From positions 6,923,370 through 6,987,369 of the forward strand of contig OX463781.1 in assembly GCA_949825025.1 (NCBI GenBank): 64,000 bases of DNA, written 5' to 3'. Numbering within the stretch: position 1 is the stretch's first letter; each line of letters begins with the position of its first letter. This DNA is from Siphlonurus alternatus (lineage: Eukaryota > Arthropoda > Insecta > Ephemeroptera > Siphlonuridae). The translations under genes and the position numbers were made by a program. Of this stretch, positions 12,101 to 24,941 are shown in pieces. Below the pieces are notes generated by a model. That model saw only the letters and a list, made by a program, of their open reading frames with translations. It did not search any database and was not told the origin of the DNA.

Positions 12101-12500
12101 TCGTGTATATACACAACGATACAAAATGAAATATACCCTCTTGGCAGTTAATGGAAGCCGTATAGCAGCAGTCTTACAATAAATTATTATGAATTATGAT
12201 GCAATAATGAAGGTATGGCATGAAATAGAACCAGTATAATGATTAAAAGAATTGAGATGCAGTTTCTGAGAGTTTGCAAAGACGATCATTCAAACAGTCT
12301 TATTGAATCCCATGTATATATACACTAAAATGTTATTACTGATATTACCATGGCACATTATTGATATCACATCAATTTAAAATTCATTCCATTGCATTTT
12401 AATTTATACCATTGTTAGTTTTCTAGCTTGCCCTTTCAAAAGGTGAACCGAACCTTTGTCCACGCATATTCTTGCTCAATTTTGGGGACTTGGTACTCAC
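9171..12500. other. spen intron, 3.3 kb, no gene seen
   Basis: The intron is AT-rich with GC-richer patches at about 9560-9950, 10450-10570 and 11060-11220. None shows a domain, or splice junctions in a consistent frame. A run of 18 G lies at 11203-11220. There is a short GC-rich stretch with repeated CG dinucleotides just before the G run. I see no foldback element here. Confidence 0.6.
11203..11220. repeat. G homopolymer (18 nt)
   Basis: An uninterrupted run of G follows GAGA. Such runs can form quadruplex structures and are prone to sequencing length error. Confidence 0.95.
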
Positions 12501-12695
12501 GTTTCGATGTGCGGTGGATAGGGTCCGTTTCTGTAGAGCCGGTCCCTCGCTCTCCCCCTGAGGCCACTACCGTCACTGGCGTGGTAGGCCGGGCCTCTTC
12601 TCAGGTACACTGCAGCCTCACCCTCGGCCGCGCCGCCCACCGGCACGCCGCGGTAGAAGTGACTAGAGCGCTCGAACGCCTCTTCCGCACCAGGC
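12501..12695 (-). CDS. spen: spen exon: linker between RRM1 and RRM2
   Basis: This is a 195-bp exon (65 residues) with acceptor TGTGTGCAG next to 12695 and donor GTGAGT from 12500. Phase 2 in and 2 out fit both neighbours, and the join with the upstream exon reads FPHG-PGAEEAF. The product is rich in Gly, Arg and Tyr (for example SSHFYRG, YLRRGPAYHAS, RDRLYRNGPYPP). That matches the low-complexity Arg/Tyr-rich linker after RRM1 in Spen proteins, with no recognisable fold. Its isolation, 30.7 kb from the exon before and 3.3 kb from the one after, makes it easy to miss. The support is splice-site quality, phase and GC content rather than domain homology. Confidence 0.75.
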
Positions 12696-15600
12696 CTGCA
12701 CACAAACACCAGAGTGACCTCTCGACCTTGGATACATGATGGAGCACAAAACAACTACATTTCGTAGGTTGGACCACCATCTTATTTGACCTGAACACAC
12801 TCTGGATACCTTGCCATTAGCTAATTTTTCAGCATATTAGATATTTGACACACACCAAAAGGTAAAACCATGAAATTAAGCAGCATTATCGTAATTTTGC
12901 TGCTATCAATTAACGTCTGAAACAAAGTTATACATCACGACTTCTGCATGGGCGTAGAGGTGAGAGATGGTTGGAAAATCTCACAGAGAAAAACGTAATT
13001 TTGTAAAAGGTAGTGAGGAATGTAAAGTGCGCATCTAATGAAATTAAAATCTATAACCATGGACAACATACATGAAAAAAAAATTATTGCAGAAATGAAT
13101 AGAGGGTACCAAATTATGCTACTCTGAATTTTTTCAGAATTTTTTGTGACCCAGAACTATTTTTAAATAATTCTTGAAAGTGCGGCCACGCCCCCTGGAG
13201 GCGTCAATAGGCGTCCAGTCTCCATCCTTTTTATTAAGAATTCAGGGGTGCCAACTGAAATCACATAGGACTTTCAATAATTATTTAAAAATAGTTCCGG
13301 GTCTCAAAAAAATCTGAAAAAATTCAGAGTAGCATAATTTGGTGGTACCCTCTATTCATTTCTGCAATAAAATTTTTTCATACATGTATGTTGTCCATTG
13401 CAGCTTTCGCAGTATATTTTAACTTTAATGAAATAAAAATCAGAAAATGCTTTTAAAATTTTAATACAATAACCATTATCGCCATATTACATATTATATA
13501 TATATACAAACAAGTTAATTACATCATTATCTACATGATTAACTCGAAAACTTGATTTCCCCCCTCAATTTTCAGCATTATTATATGATTATATTTTTAT
13601 GCGTGTAATAATAGTTGGAATTATTATATGATAAATCTTAAAGTGCGTCTTCACGGACTGCATGATGACAAATGGCATCACCTACGAACATCGCTGCGAC
13701 TGTCATGAGGCAACTGCTTTGCGCCTGCGAGATTAAAATCTAGGCTAATTTCTGTGCAGCAATCCTTTGTCTAAGGTACGGCGTGTAGCCTAACATTCGG
13801 GGGTAAGAAACAAAATGGCGGCTGCCGTTTAATTTTTTTCAAGTATTACACATTAATTTATTTCAGGGTTCAGTTCCACGAACGGAACTAAAATATAATT
13901 CATTTCTACAAAATATTAATCTAAAGTCTTAACTGTCACATGTGACCTAAACTAAGAGTTCAATATTCTTGGAAGAAACTACACCAGAAATTATCAGCAA
14001 ACGACTTAATAAAATATTGTTTTAAGATTAAGTTTATGGTTGCTGCATCTTATGTTGCACTTTGAACTGTTTATTGTTAAGAGAGCATATTTGCATCTAC
14101 AATATATGTATAATATTATATATTATATTTACTTAAATATATAAATATAATTTTGTATCTATCACTGATATATGCCATGCGTTGTTTAAAACGACTACTA
14201 CTATGTGTATGTGTCATTGACTCACTGGCACTAAATATATAACATAACTAACGTTACCAGCGGACATTCAACCAAAGAAAATACCAAATTTAGCCATAAT
14301 CCTTTATGAATGCACTATTTTGTATATAACACAATATGCATGGGAACTTTCAGAGACGTGTAAGTATTTTCTCTAGTTTTAGCGAGTGGTAACTCGAAAC
14401 ACTTTGAACAGTCTGAACATCACCGCTGCCCTGTTTGTGGACGAGTTGGTTCCCAGTTCTCTTCAGGAAAGCAACAAAATTCCAATATAACTTCAAATCT
14501 TTTTGAAAGGAACAACTTTGCATTGCCTTCCTTTATTCATTTCAGCATAATTTTGTCTTTTCATTATACAAATCTAACAAAGCAATAATTAATAACGTCT
14601 AGACCACACATAGGAAATATATATGTTAATTTCTTGCGTATTTTTACGCAAATTCTTAATTATAAAGCGGTATCTGAACACCCCCCTGGGGACTTTATAA
14701 ACAAGGTTTAATTTGCCCAGACCGTCGAAAAGAGTACGTATAGTAATCACTCTATAAGCAGCAATAATGACTTGTAGGTAAACATCAAATTTTTGTATCA
14801 CTTCGATTTAACATTCACTATAATATAATTCTCATGATGGTGTTTGTATTGATAGGTGCGTAGTAATTGAAATCCCATAAGAGAGATATGTGGATATGAC
14901 TTTTGAGATTGAGATACCTAGAAATTTTTAGCAAAATTTTCCATCACGGTCATAAACAAAGATATATTGGTTATCATGGTACAAAGTTTTAAAGCTCCAC
15001 AAACAACTCTTTAATGCAAAATCCATGACCGAAAATGGTCCACAAATTGTGTCCCACCCTGTATATATAATAACATACACCTTCACTCATATTACTGGTT
15101 CTAATCTCTACACATTGCACTATTCTACAAGTATAGACTGTCTCTTTTATATGAAACTTTAAGTGAATTAATCAATAGGCCCGCCTAACTCCATTATTAC
15201 TTAATTCCTTGGAGACACCTGATATGAGATAACAAAAAAGCACCCATATGAAGAGAAACGTGTTACGTATACGATCAGCTGATGCGCTTACTATATTTAG
15301 AAAAAAAATGGTGTTAATTATTAATTAAAACACTCAGTTTTTTGTTTTCATATTTTTCCCGTCTCCAATATTTAGACAAAGGATACTTTTACTGACGTAC
15401 GACTAGTAAAAAGTTCGTGCTATTTTTAGGTCCTGACCTGCCTCAACAGCTGATTTCTCGAGCAAACTTGGGTGTAACAATAAAAAGTTTGAAGAACTTG
15501 TTGATGCAACGAGCGCAGACCATCAATTTGTAATGAGCAGCAGCAAGTATATAGTACGCTCGGTGATGACAAGTTGTAGAGGAAACATAACTCGTGCAAG

Positions 15601-16105
15601 GACACGATTTATGACAATAAATCAAAATCAAGGCCATGCAAAAATCAATAAGAATAATTTTCTTGCTACGAATAATAATGTTGAATTGAAATTGGTTTAA
15701 CACTTAATTGATATATTATATATTAACAGAAAATAATCGTTTTCTCCACTTAAAACACAGTTTCATTTCCAACACCTATTTTTACCATGTACAGTTTGTC
15801 TTTGACATCCACTGTTAATTCTGCAAGCACGCATGCAGTTTATATGCATGGTGAAGTTATAATGATAATATATATATGACAGTTTCGGAATTCCATTATC
15901 ACAGTACTTACAATTATTAATGAAATAACATTACTACAAGAAGTACAGTAGTATAATATGCATCTCGAGTTTATTTATCAGGCATTCAAAGCAGATAATC
16001 TCTTAAATATATAATATAAGATTAAAACCAACTATATATATAAATTATTATGCTATATAGTAAGGTTATCCATACATGCTAACACTTTTAAAATACTTAT
16101 TGCTA
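12696..16105. other. Large spen intron, first part: AT-rich, one MITE
   Basis: Apart from the 340-bp MITE at 13059-13398, this stretch is AT-rich sequence with no open frame that has coding character. The small open frames around 14589-14801 and 15443-15703 show no recognisable motif and no codon bias unlike the surrounding DNA. Confidence 0.5.
13059..13398. mobile_element. MITE family A, copy 1 (foldback, 340 bp)
   Basis: The ends are inverted copies: it starts ATGGACAACATACATG and ends CATGTATGTTGTCCAT. The arms continue inward with GAGGGTACCAAATTATGCTA and its complement, and with AATAATTATTTAAAAATAGT-type sequence flanking a GC-richer centre that contains GGAGGCGTCAATAGGCGTCC. A second copy is at 32082-32412. 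No coding capacity, so it would need a transposase in trans. Confidence 0.88.
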
Positions 16106-17158
16106 CACAGAGAAAACAGAAGTGTAAACTTAAACCCGCTTAGTGTAGTAAGAACACCACCCTAGACCCAAATATGACGGTATCTAACGTGGTGTTCTTA
16201 TTAACCCAGGAGTAGGGTTCTTGCGGTAGTGTCGGGAGAATCCCAGGGTGCGGGTGAGATGAAACCCAGTAGTTGGGCTGCAGATTAACCCACCGCGAGA
16301 ATACGCGCTACACCTGTCTGGTGTAGTTTTGAGTATTGCTTAGTGTAGCCTGGAGTGTTATGCTATACTACGGATGATGCCACTGGGATTCTATAAACTA
16401 ACCCATGATTATACTGGGGCAGAACCACTAAAAAAATTAATTTGTTTAAAAATTATTTTTTTGTAATTCTTTTTTCTTTATCCGCGATTAATATTTAGCT
16501 TGAATATTAAATTGAAATTTGATAATTATTAATCGATTTAAAGTCATTTACAGTACTTACCCCTCCTGGGATTCGATCCTGGTACCTCTTGCATCGGAAG
16601 CGGACGACATAACCACTACACCTCGATAGGCCGGTTAGCGAAATGAGTAAACTTGGTATATAAAAACTTCTAAGTTGATAATCATTGACTTTTGGTAAAA
16701 AATGATGCTCCCAAAAATAAGAATTACAAAAACATAATTTTCAGATAGAAACTCATAGAAATTCTATTAAAAAGTGTATTTAATTACTAACATTTCGGAA
16801 GCACTCATCAGCTGGTAAAAAGCGAATTTAGCGTGCTCTGGTGGTGGATTGATGAAACTCTCGTGGGTTACTCTCTACCCCACCGGAGTGTTATTCGAAG
16901 TATAAATTCGTGTGACCGGTATCAAAACTCTTCTCCTTCTGTCAACTCTAATGAATAGAAAGAGATAAAACCCACCCAGTGTCTCGCACAAATCTAGGAA
17001 AATATTTTAGTATTCTATGCATCCTAAGGGTTTGCACTAAGTCTGGGGTAACGAGAAGTATAAAATTTTACTTCTTAAAACACTATTATATTAATGACAA
17101 CACTACAAAAAAACAATATACGGACTAGTGTTATCATCATCCCAGATTTTTCTCTGTG
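16106..17158. mobile_element. Mariner-like non-autonomous element with TA target duplication
   Basis: The left end is TA|CACAGAGAAAA and the right end TTTTCTCTGTG|TA, giving an exact 11-bp terminal inverted repeat with a TA on each side. The body of 1053 bp has no transposase frame. The left third is unusually rich in ACCC/GGGT motifs, and a tRNA-like segment lies at 16559-16640. The short repeat and TA duplication support the Tc1/mariner superfamily, but without a transposase the class is inferred. Confidence 0.55.
16559..16640 (-). repeat. tRNA-like segment (pseudogene or SINE head)
   Basis: Read on the minus strand, the segment contains GGTGTAGTGGTTA, close to a tRNA D-arm/A-box. About 30 bases further on is GGATCGAATCC, close to a B-box/T-loop. 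The T-stem has a mismatch and the acceptor arm does not pair, so a working tRNA is unlikely. Its position inside the element at 16106-17158 suggests either a nested SINE or a captured tRNA fragment. Confidence 0.45.
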
Positions 17159-18368
17159 TATAGCCACGCTGAGCAGGGAATATTTAAAAAAAAAAAATTG
17201 ATATAATAATTAATATAACAAATTACATGTGGAATAAAAATTATGTTTTTACCAAACATAAAAAGTTAAAAACAAATTAAAATGTAATTTGAACTGCCAT
17301 AGATTTGAGTATTGGAATAATTGATTCCAACGATTGTTTTAAAGGTAATTTCTATACACCAAAAATATAATTTTACAATGAAATGGTTCACCATCTACAG
17401 CGTAAAAGATAAGAGCTTAATTAATTTTAACTTTAAAAGTCATTACATCCCTGACAAAGGTGTTAGAAATGTCAGTTCTATGTACGTTTTTTACGTCAGT
17501 TATGGTTGCATTGAAGTGACAAAACGTATACAAAATTATTTTAAAACTACTGACAATTTGTTAACGAGCCTCATTTTAATAGTGAGGCAGTTATTATCCC
17601 TGTCGAGGACGACCTACCACAACATGCATCAAGTTGAGATGGTCACCAGGACGAAGTTTCGGTCGTAAAATTAGAGCGCTGGGTTTTTAATGTTTGCACG
17701 CAGCTCGCAACGATTAGCAGGACGTGACCTTGAATATATGACTGATAACAAGCGTTTACTAATGACATCAAGGACACCAATACATAGCAACAAACTATGT
17801 AAAAAACATTTAAAATTTGCACTTATGTTTTCTTGCAATTAGAATTTTTTAAAAATTGTATTTTGTGACGCAATGGAGAACTGCACCATTTAATTTTTTG
17901 CGTTGATATGGCTTTAATAATTGCATTACTAAAAGCAATTTAATGTTCTAATCAAAGCATAAATAAATTGCTACAGGATCACACTCATGCATATACTGTA
18001 ATAACATTACAGTTATACAGTATATACCAATGGTGTTAAAAGTGTCCACAAAATATATTTACAGGTCACTTACCAGTAACCTGTAACGTAATTTTTTTTA
18101 TATTGGCAGTGCACCGTTAGCAGCAACGTTTTGTGTGTAGGCCAGTTTAAGCCTGAAGCGAAAATCTGGCAGCAATCAGGGCCACTGTCACCCTAGCATC
18201 TCAGACCACACCAACCGCAGCTGATGAGATTCAGGACTAGTGATCAAGCTTGCGTTAATTCGCAATATTATAATGTAAGCCAGCCTTACCAAAAAAAAAT
18301 ATTGTCATAAATAAAAATTCTAAAGTCGCGTATTTAATATTAGATCATGAAACAATTTTGCAAAGCGA

Positions 18369-18752
18369 TTAAGGTAGAGATAACGCCGAACAGCTGTTCG
18401 ACGTAATCCCCTTTGATTAACATGTAAACCTTAGCAAATTGACAAAAAATCTGAATTTTTTTTGAGAGGCTGATATTAGTGCCTAAAAGCTATAGAAAAA
18501 ATTTCAAAACAATTTAACGAGCCGATTTTTTTTAATTAACTTTTTTTAATTTTCAGCATAGGGCACAAATTAAGAAATTCATTTAAAAAAAAACGGCTCG
18601 TTAAATTGTTTTGAAACTTTTTCTATGGCTTTTAGGTACCAATATCTGCCTCTCAAAAAATTTTCAGAATTTTTGTCAATTTGCTAAGGTTTACATGTTA
18701 ATCAAAGGGGATTACGTCGAACAGCTGTTCGACGTTATCTCTATAACCTTAA
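18369..18752. mobile_element. Foldback element (384 bp)
   Basis: The arms of about 165 bp are inverted copies: the left begins TTAAGGTAGAGATAACG and the right ends with CGTTATCTCTATAACCTTAA. Both arms contain the 12-bp palindrome GAACAGCTGTTC and the segment ACGAGCCGATTTTTTTT or its complement. The two arms are highly alike, with a short AT-rich loop. No coding capacity. The superfamily is not clear. Confidence 0.82.
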
Positions 18753-21289
18753 TAAAAGGGCTGTGCTTTAAATCATTCTCTAAAGATGCTCTTATTTAAA
18801 TATTTAATTTTTATTAGATTTAGATGAAACTGCGCACAAAAATATACAGTAATCGACAAAAAATCAATAAAAGGTTATATATAAAGTTCAGCACTCCATT
18901 TTATTATACATCACTGGGGCGAGGTCCATCGATCGACATTCTCCCTTGAAATAGCGAGCGTAAATATAAATATTATACAGTATTTTTATGTACACTACAT
19001 TGAACTTCGGCTGCAAACAATATAATATCCCACATGCATGCTGAATTTAACTCATATTGGCTGTAAGGAACTCCCACACAACCAATGCACTTGGATGTTA
19101 CAAACAGGCACGTTAAAAGTACTTCAAAATAAAAATAAATTCCCAGTTCTTAGTTATTGAAAAAATAAAATAATAATAATAAGCAGGAGTTTGGTACCGT
19201 AATTTTGCCTGCAGATAATTTAGCTAAATAAAACAAGTGTTAATTCTTAATTTACATGCACAATTATAATGAATACCGGTATAGTTATACCTATTTAATT
19301 TGGAAATATTAATATATAAGTTCCTAAAAAAATATAGTACTTTAGGGTACTTAAATCAAGGTCAATGTACTGTAAGTACTTTTGACTAACACATGATCAG
19401 AACTAACACAATGATGTCTGAGAAATTGAACTCCAGTTCTTCGATTAATATCATTATATTGTGGCTGTAAGTCCTTAAGGATTCAAAAAAAAATATATAT
19501 ACAACATAATAGAATTACATATTATTATAAAAATATACACAACTGCATGCAATTCAAAATACGATAACTCTCATTGGTTCTACAGATTGTTTTGTTTTAA
19601 TGGTATTTCTACTTCAATGAACAACTTAACTGAATGTGGAAATGAAGTATAGATAATTATAGTTAAAATGGTTTTCATCTCATCACACATTGTTATAAAA
19701 TACATCTATCCAATCACATCATTAAATTCGTGCAGCCTGGAAATATAGAGAAGTTCTTAAAGTGTATGTGCGAGAGTGACATCACCTCGATAAGAAATTA
19801 TCAGCCAATAAAACGATGAACAACATTCTCGGATGTAAAATTAATTTCAACTACTATAACTATTGTATAAGAAAAGTAGTGTTTAATAACTTAGCTGTCA
19901 CAAATAACTAAAAAATTACGGAAGGAGGTACATATATTATTATTATTTACTGCCATTTTCATATACCATTATATACAACACATTCAAATTGTGTCTTCAT
20001 CGAGCTAAAGTGCTACCTACCATATATACATTACTTTTAATTCTAGTATAATCACATAATATATCAAACTATTACGTTCCAGAATTGTACTTCTTCCCCT
20101 TTGAAAATATTTACAAAGTAGTTTAAAAAAGGACACGTAATAAAAATATATTAAATTTTTTTAAACTACAATATAAAAACTGAATACCGCATTTATCACA
20201 TGACAATAAAGGAATGAGTAAAACTATTAAATTTATACGAGGTATAACACTTGTGCACTGGAGTGCAAGTATAATACACGTTACACGGCCATATCAGCAA
20301 AAGCATGCAGCCATTTCGATGTAGCAAACGGTGCATACAATTTCACAGAACATAACAATATGATGGTATATATATAGTTTTATGTGCAATGCAGATGCAC
20401 ACTATACTACTGACAATAAAAACGCCATTACTTCCTTCTGGCCGGTTATGCAAACTGCTTGACAGTAATCCAAATGCAATGCGATATTGTAGTAGTTATA
20501 TAAACACGGACGATCGACAATAAATTAAAAACATTGATGTTGCGACCAGAACATAATGGAAACGTCCTAAAATCTATTAAAACCACAACAAATTTATAAT
20601 GTAAAAGTTTAGTTTAATACGGAGTTCGCATGCAATATAACACGACACCGGCCTATACAACAATTGTGACAAAAGCACTGTTAATAATTACTGTCGTTAT
20701 GAACACTTGATATGTTCAACTGATTCAGTTTTACTAATCGGTAGAAACTAATTATATTCATCAGGTAACTGAAATTACTGCAACTATTATTAACAATTTA
20801 CGAACTATTTACAATTTGGAAACCATATAAAAACTAAAGGAATTCCCTTTAAAATTTAGGCGCATACATAACCTTTACTGTATAATATTAAAAATTATAT
20901 ATATTATACACTATATTATTAAAACAACCAATAAAATTTCAATCTTTTGCAGCATGGAATGCAGCTCGGCTGCTTTTTCAGTGTAAAATGTGTGAAGTTC
21001 CGTTGGTCTTTTGCAATCAATTGATCATTGAAATAATAACCATATCAGTAACACGAGTATATTGAGTTAAGTACGTACGTAATAATTATATTGCCGCAAC
21101 ATCCTAACCAACTGTCATCACTCTATGCAGTGTGTTAATACCAGGGTACGGATATTGCTGTAAGTGCTACTGGTACTTGTATAAATATTCAAGGAGGAAA
21201 CTTTTGATCATCAGGACCCTCTTTATTTGCAATAATGATATTGAGCCATACTATTTCCACCCTTCATATCCCTGACACCATGACTGCAG

Positions 21290-21560
21290 CGACGTGACAC
21301 TAAAGCCCTATGTAAGCATGTTACTGATAGCGCTGCACACCAAGCAAATCAGGTCAGCTACGATGTCGTGTCGCACACGCATCAGCAGCGCACGCTGGGT
21401 CACGCGACGTCACGCGCGCGCCTCCTCCACGTGACCACGTGGGAGGGTCAACGCCCCGACATTACACTAGCATACTAAGTGTATCTGTCCGGTTATCACT
21501 GCATGATAACAACTCGCTGTCAGGTGCGGACATCACACCTATCACTCACGTGACAATATG
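21290..21560. promoter_or_regulatory. GC-rich patch with three CACGTG E-boxes
   Basis: CACGTG occurs at 21428-21433, 21436-21441 and 21547-21552. The first two are spaced by two bases. The patch also has GCGACGTCACGCGCGCGC and is far richer in CG than the flanking DNA. CACGTG is bound by bHLH proteins such as Myc/Max, USF or Clock/Cycle. Intronic enhancer function is inference. Confidence 0.4.
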
Positions 21561-22810
21561 ACGGATCACGAGCTACTTTTCATACATTGAGGTGGAGAAA
21601 AATTAAAGGGAACTATACTATTATACCTTCATTATCTTATACTCAGTGTACATTTTTACATGACAGCCAAGATTAAGTTTTTTAAAAAAGTGCAAAATGG
21701 ATATAGAACAAAAAATGATTTTACTTTTATTTTTTAAATGATTCCAAGTTTGACAACTATTTTAAAAAAATGTTGAAAACTCACTGAGTCACATGTTCAT
21801 TGACAGTTAAAAGAGTCACGCCACACGCCCATAAGCCATGATGACGACAAATCACACGTAGTTGTACAACGTTTAGTGATCAATTTATTCAGTAACAAAA
21901 GTCATCTGAATTGTCCTCCGCAGTAGCAGCAGCAGCTATTTTGCATGTCATGCCAACAAGAGATCCTCATGAGGGCGACATAATAGCACGACACCACTAT
22001 CGTGAGCTGCACAGCTGGACTAGTTATCGCACCACGACAGAGGGGGTGTGTCAAGTCATGTGGTTATTATGATCGCCTCCTGCACACCGTAGCACCATAG
22101 CTCAGTTTGGGAATGAAGGAGAAAAACGCGTGTAAAGTGGATTATTTATTTATATTTTGTAAAATACATCATGGCATGTATTGTATCTACTGTACGAAAA
22201 ACATTGCTGCATGCAGTCGATTTAATATTAACAGAAAATTGAATATTATCTTATATTATTTTGATCGGTCATCTTTAATCTCAAATTAATAAAATATTAA
22301 AATTCGTGTATTAAAAATGTAGATAAAATATAAATAACTTTTTTAAAGCTAAAATTACGCGGAGTGACAGCTGACAGCTTATTTATATTTTATAACCTTC
22401 TTTCAACAGATGGAAATGAAATGTGCAGAAAGATTGTGCTCAGCCAGTGTAGTATTAAACGCAATATTTTTTTACAGTAAAACGAGTGAATATATCGTAA
22501 TCGGTGAGCATGAGCAAAAAAAAAAAAAAGTACGGAGAAGTTGAAAATCAAGCTCACGAAGAGAACTGCGCACATGTTTATTTCCCTTCGTTCATTTATT
22601 TGATATATAATAACTATAACAAGTTGAACGAAAATGTCATTTTAAATAAGCCAGTAACGATCAGGACAAAGATGCATTGTGCATAATTCTGATAACGGTA
22701 TACATGCATAAAATGTGAAAACGTTGTCAAGTCTGCATGGAAAAATAATTTCTTCATAGAGCCTAATCTATAATAATATACAAGGAAGGGAATTGAATAA
22801 CTGTCCTTAA

Positions 22811-24941
22811 CCCATTAAAGCCTAGCGATGCATTTTAGCATCGCAAAACACTCCCTGGCAAAAAATTATTTAAAAATAAAGTTACGATGCTATATTGATA
22901 AAAACAGTCAATAACTATTTGCATTGACACTTTAGATATGCTAATATATCAATTTTGATTTTTTTAAAAAAAATGCCCATCAGACGCTAAGTCAAAGTTG
23001 GGGTACAAATTTTGTTCGCCTTCTGCTCAAAGTTATTTTGCAAATATTTTAATAACTTTTTTAAAAATTGTAGTAAAATTTTAATTCTTATATGAATATG
23101 CTCCCTATATACTACACTTTGAAGTAAAAAATCAAAAAGTTGGTTGACATAAATATTTTGGGTGATATGCCGTGTGAAGTAAGAGTGATGCCAAATTGCA
23201 TCGCTAGGCTCTAATGTAGTCAATTTCTGCTTTTTTGCTGTTTTGAGGTTACGACCTCTTACAGTCCAAAAAAGTTTTTTGGGGGTCTCTAATGGGTAGA
23301 TTCTTCTGTTTTATGTCACAACAAAAATTCAGAGGGTCCCAAGTGGGCCCTAAAGGCAAAGGACCCACTTTGACATCACTTATAGAAACAAAATAAAGTG
23401 TCAAAAAAGACAATGACTATTCAAATTTGTTATCTGGGTGTTGAATATGATTTTTTATGTTACTTGGAAGCATATGAAGGGACTTCAACGGGTCCCAACA
23501 AGGGGTCCCAAGGGTCCCAGAGTAGTTTTTTGCTCCCTATTCTTTTTATCACTGTAATTGAATACCATATAGAAAGTATTATTTGAACTTATGGCATTGC
23601 AAGTCCCAAGATACAAGATGCAAGTTACATGGTGGGGCCCATGCAGGGCCTCATATGAGACCCAGGGGCCCATATTACTCTTGCTCCTATATTTTAGTTT
23701 GGTATTTTATTTATTTTCTAATGCGGTCCTCAGTGTCTTTATTCCAGTAAAGTGTAACCCGTACCCTCAAGCTAGCGATAATTTTGTAAATATACAGTTA
23801 GCTTGAAAATACGGGTAACCCTTTAGTAGCGCAAAGGCAATGAGCATTTTACATTAGAAAATAATCAAAGTATGTAAGATGCTAAAAATACAATATAAGA
23901 GCAAGCGTATTATGGGTCCCATGTGAGGCCGTGCATAGACTCCGCCATCATGTTCATACCTTGCAATGCTAGCTCAAACAATACACTCGAATCTACTGTT
24001 TGAGCTAGCATTGCAAGGTATATCCCAACATGATGGCGGAGTCTATGCACGGCCTCACATGGGACCCAGGGACCCATAATACGCTCGCTCTTATATTGTA
24101 TTTTGGCATCTTACATATTTTCTAATGTAATGCTCACTGCCTTTGCGCTACTAAAGGGTTACCCGTATTTTCAAGCTAACTGTATATTTACAAAATTATC
24201 GCTAGCTTGAGGGTACGGGTTACACGTTACACTTTACTGGAATAAAGACACTGAGGACCGCATTAAAAAATAAATAAAATACCAAACTAAAATATAGGAG
24301 CAAGAGTAATATGGGCCCCTGGGTCTCATATGAGGCCCTGCATGGGCCCCACCATGTAACTTGCATCTTGTATCTTGGGACTTGCAATGCCATAAGTTCA
24401 AATAATACTTTCTATATGGTATTCAATTACAGTGATAAAAAGAATAGGGAGCAAAAAACTACTCTGGGACCCTTGGGACCCCTTGTTGGGACCCGTTGAA
24501 GTCCCTTCATATGCTTCCAAGTAACATAAAAAATCATATTCAACACCCAGATAACAAATTTGAATAGTCATTGTCTTTTTTGACACTTTATTTTGTTTCT
24601 ATAAGTGATGTCAAAGTGGGTCCTTTGCCTTTAGGGCCCACTTGGGACCCTCTGAATTTTTGTTTTGACATAAAACAGAAGAATCTACCCATTAGAGACC
24701 CCCAAAAAGCTTTTTTGGACTGTAAGAGGTCGTAACCTCAAAACAGCAAAAAAGCAGAAATGGACTACATTAGAGCCTAGCGATGCAATTTAGCATCACT
24801 CTTTAATTGTCAATTAAAACGTCAATTAAAATTTAAAAAAATTAAAATTGTTATTTTTCTTACTTAGAGACCTAATACTTTCAAATTATAGCAAAAAAAA
24901 AATTAAATTTGAAACAAAAAATTAATTCAGGCTCTAATGGG
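22811..24941. mobile_element. piggyBac-like non-autonomous element containing a 1.6 kb palindrome
   Basis: The outer ends are inverted: TTAA|CCCATTAAAGCCTAG on the left, and CAGGCTCTAATGGG followed by TTTTAA on the right. TTAA next to CCC is the hallmark of piggyBac insertions; the right side has two extra T before TTAA. Inside, two near-identical arms (23182-23980 and 23997-24803) face each other across a 16-base loop. Hairpins of the type GCGATGC..GCATCGC lie near the ends. The body is rich in GGGTCCC/GGGACCC. Small identical open frames occur in both arms, simply because the arms mirror each other. No transposase was recognised. Confidence 0.65.
23182..24803. repeat. Near-perfect inverted repeat, arms ~800 bp, 16-bp loop
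   Basis: The left arm ends AGCTCAAACA at 23980 and the right arm begins TGTTTGAGCT at 23997. The match continues to the outer flanks with only scattered differences. Arms this alike mean either recent origin or gene conversion between arms. Confidence 0.93.

Larger units (their letters stand above)
17159..22806. other. Large spen intron: AT-rich, one foldback and one GC-rich patch
   Basis: I see no coding exon here. The stretch contains the foldback at 18369-18752 and a GC-richer patch with E-boxes at 21290-21560. The rest is AT-rich with many short ATATAT runs. Open frames such as 17321-17668 carry no recognisable motif. Confidence 0.5.

Noticed and set aside
16559..16640. A working tRNA gene
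   Set aside because: The acceptor arm does not pair and the T-stem has a mismatch, so only a tRNA-like relic is supported.
23398..24586. Pairs of identical 62-codon frames on opposite strands
   Set aside because: They are identical only because they lie in the mirrored arms of the 1.6 kb palindrome. No motif and no conserved start.
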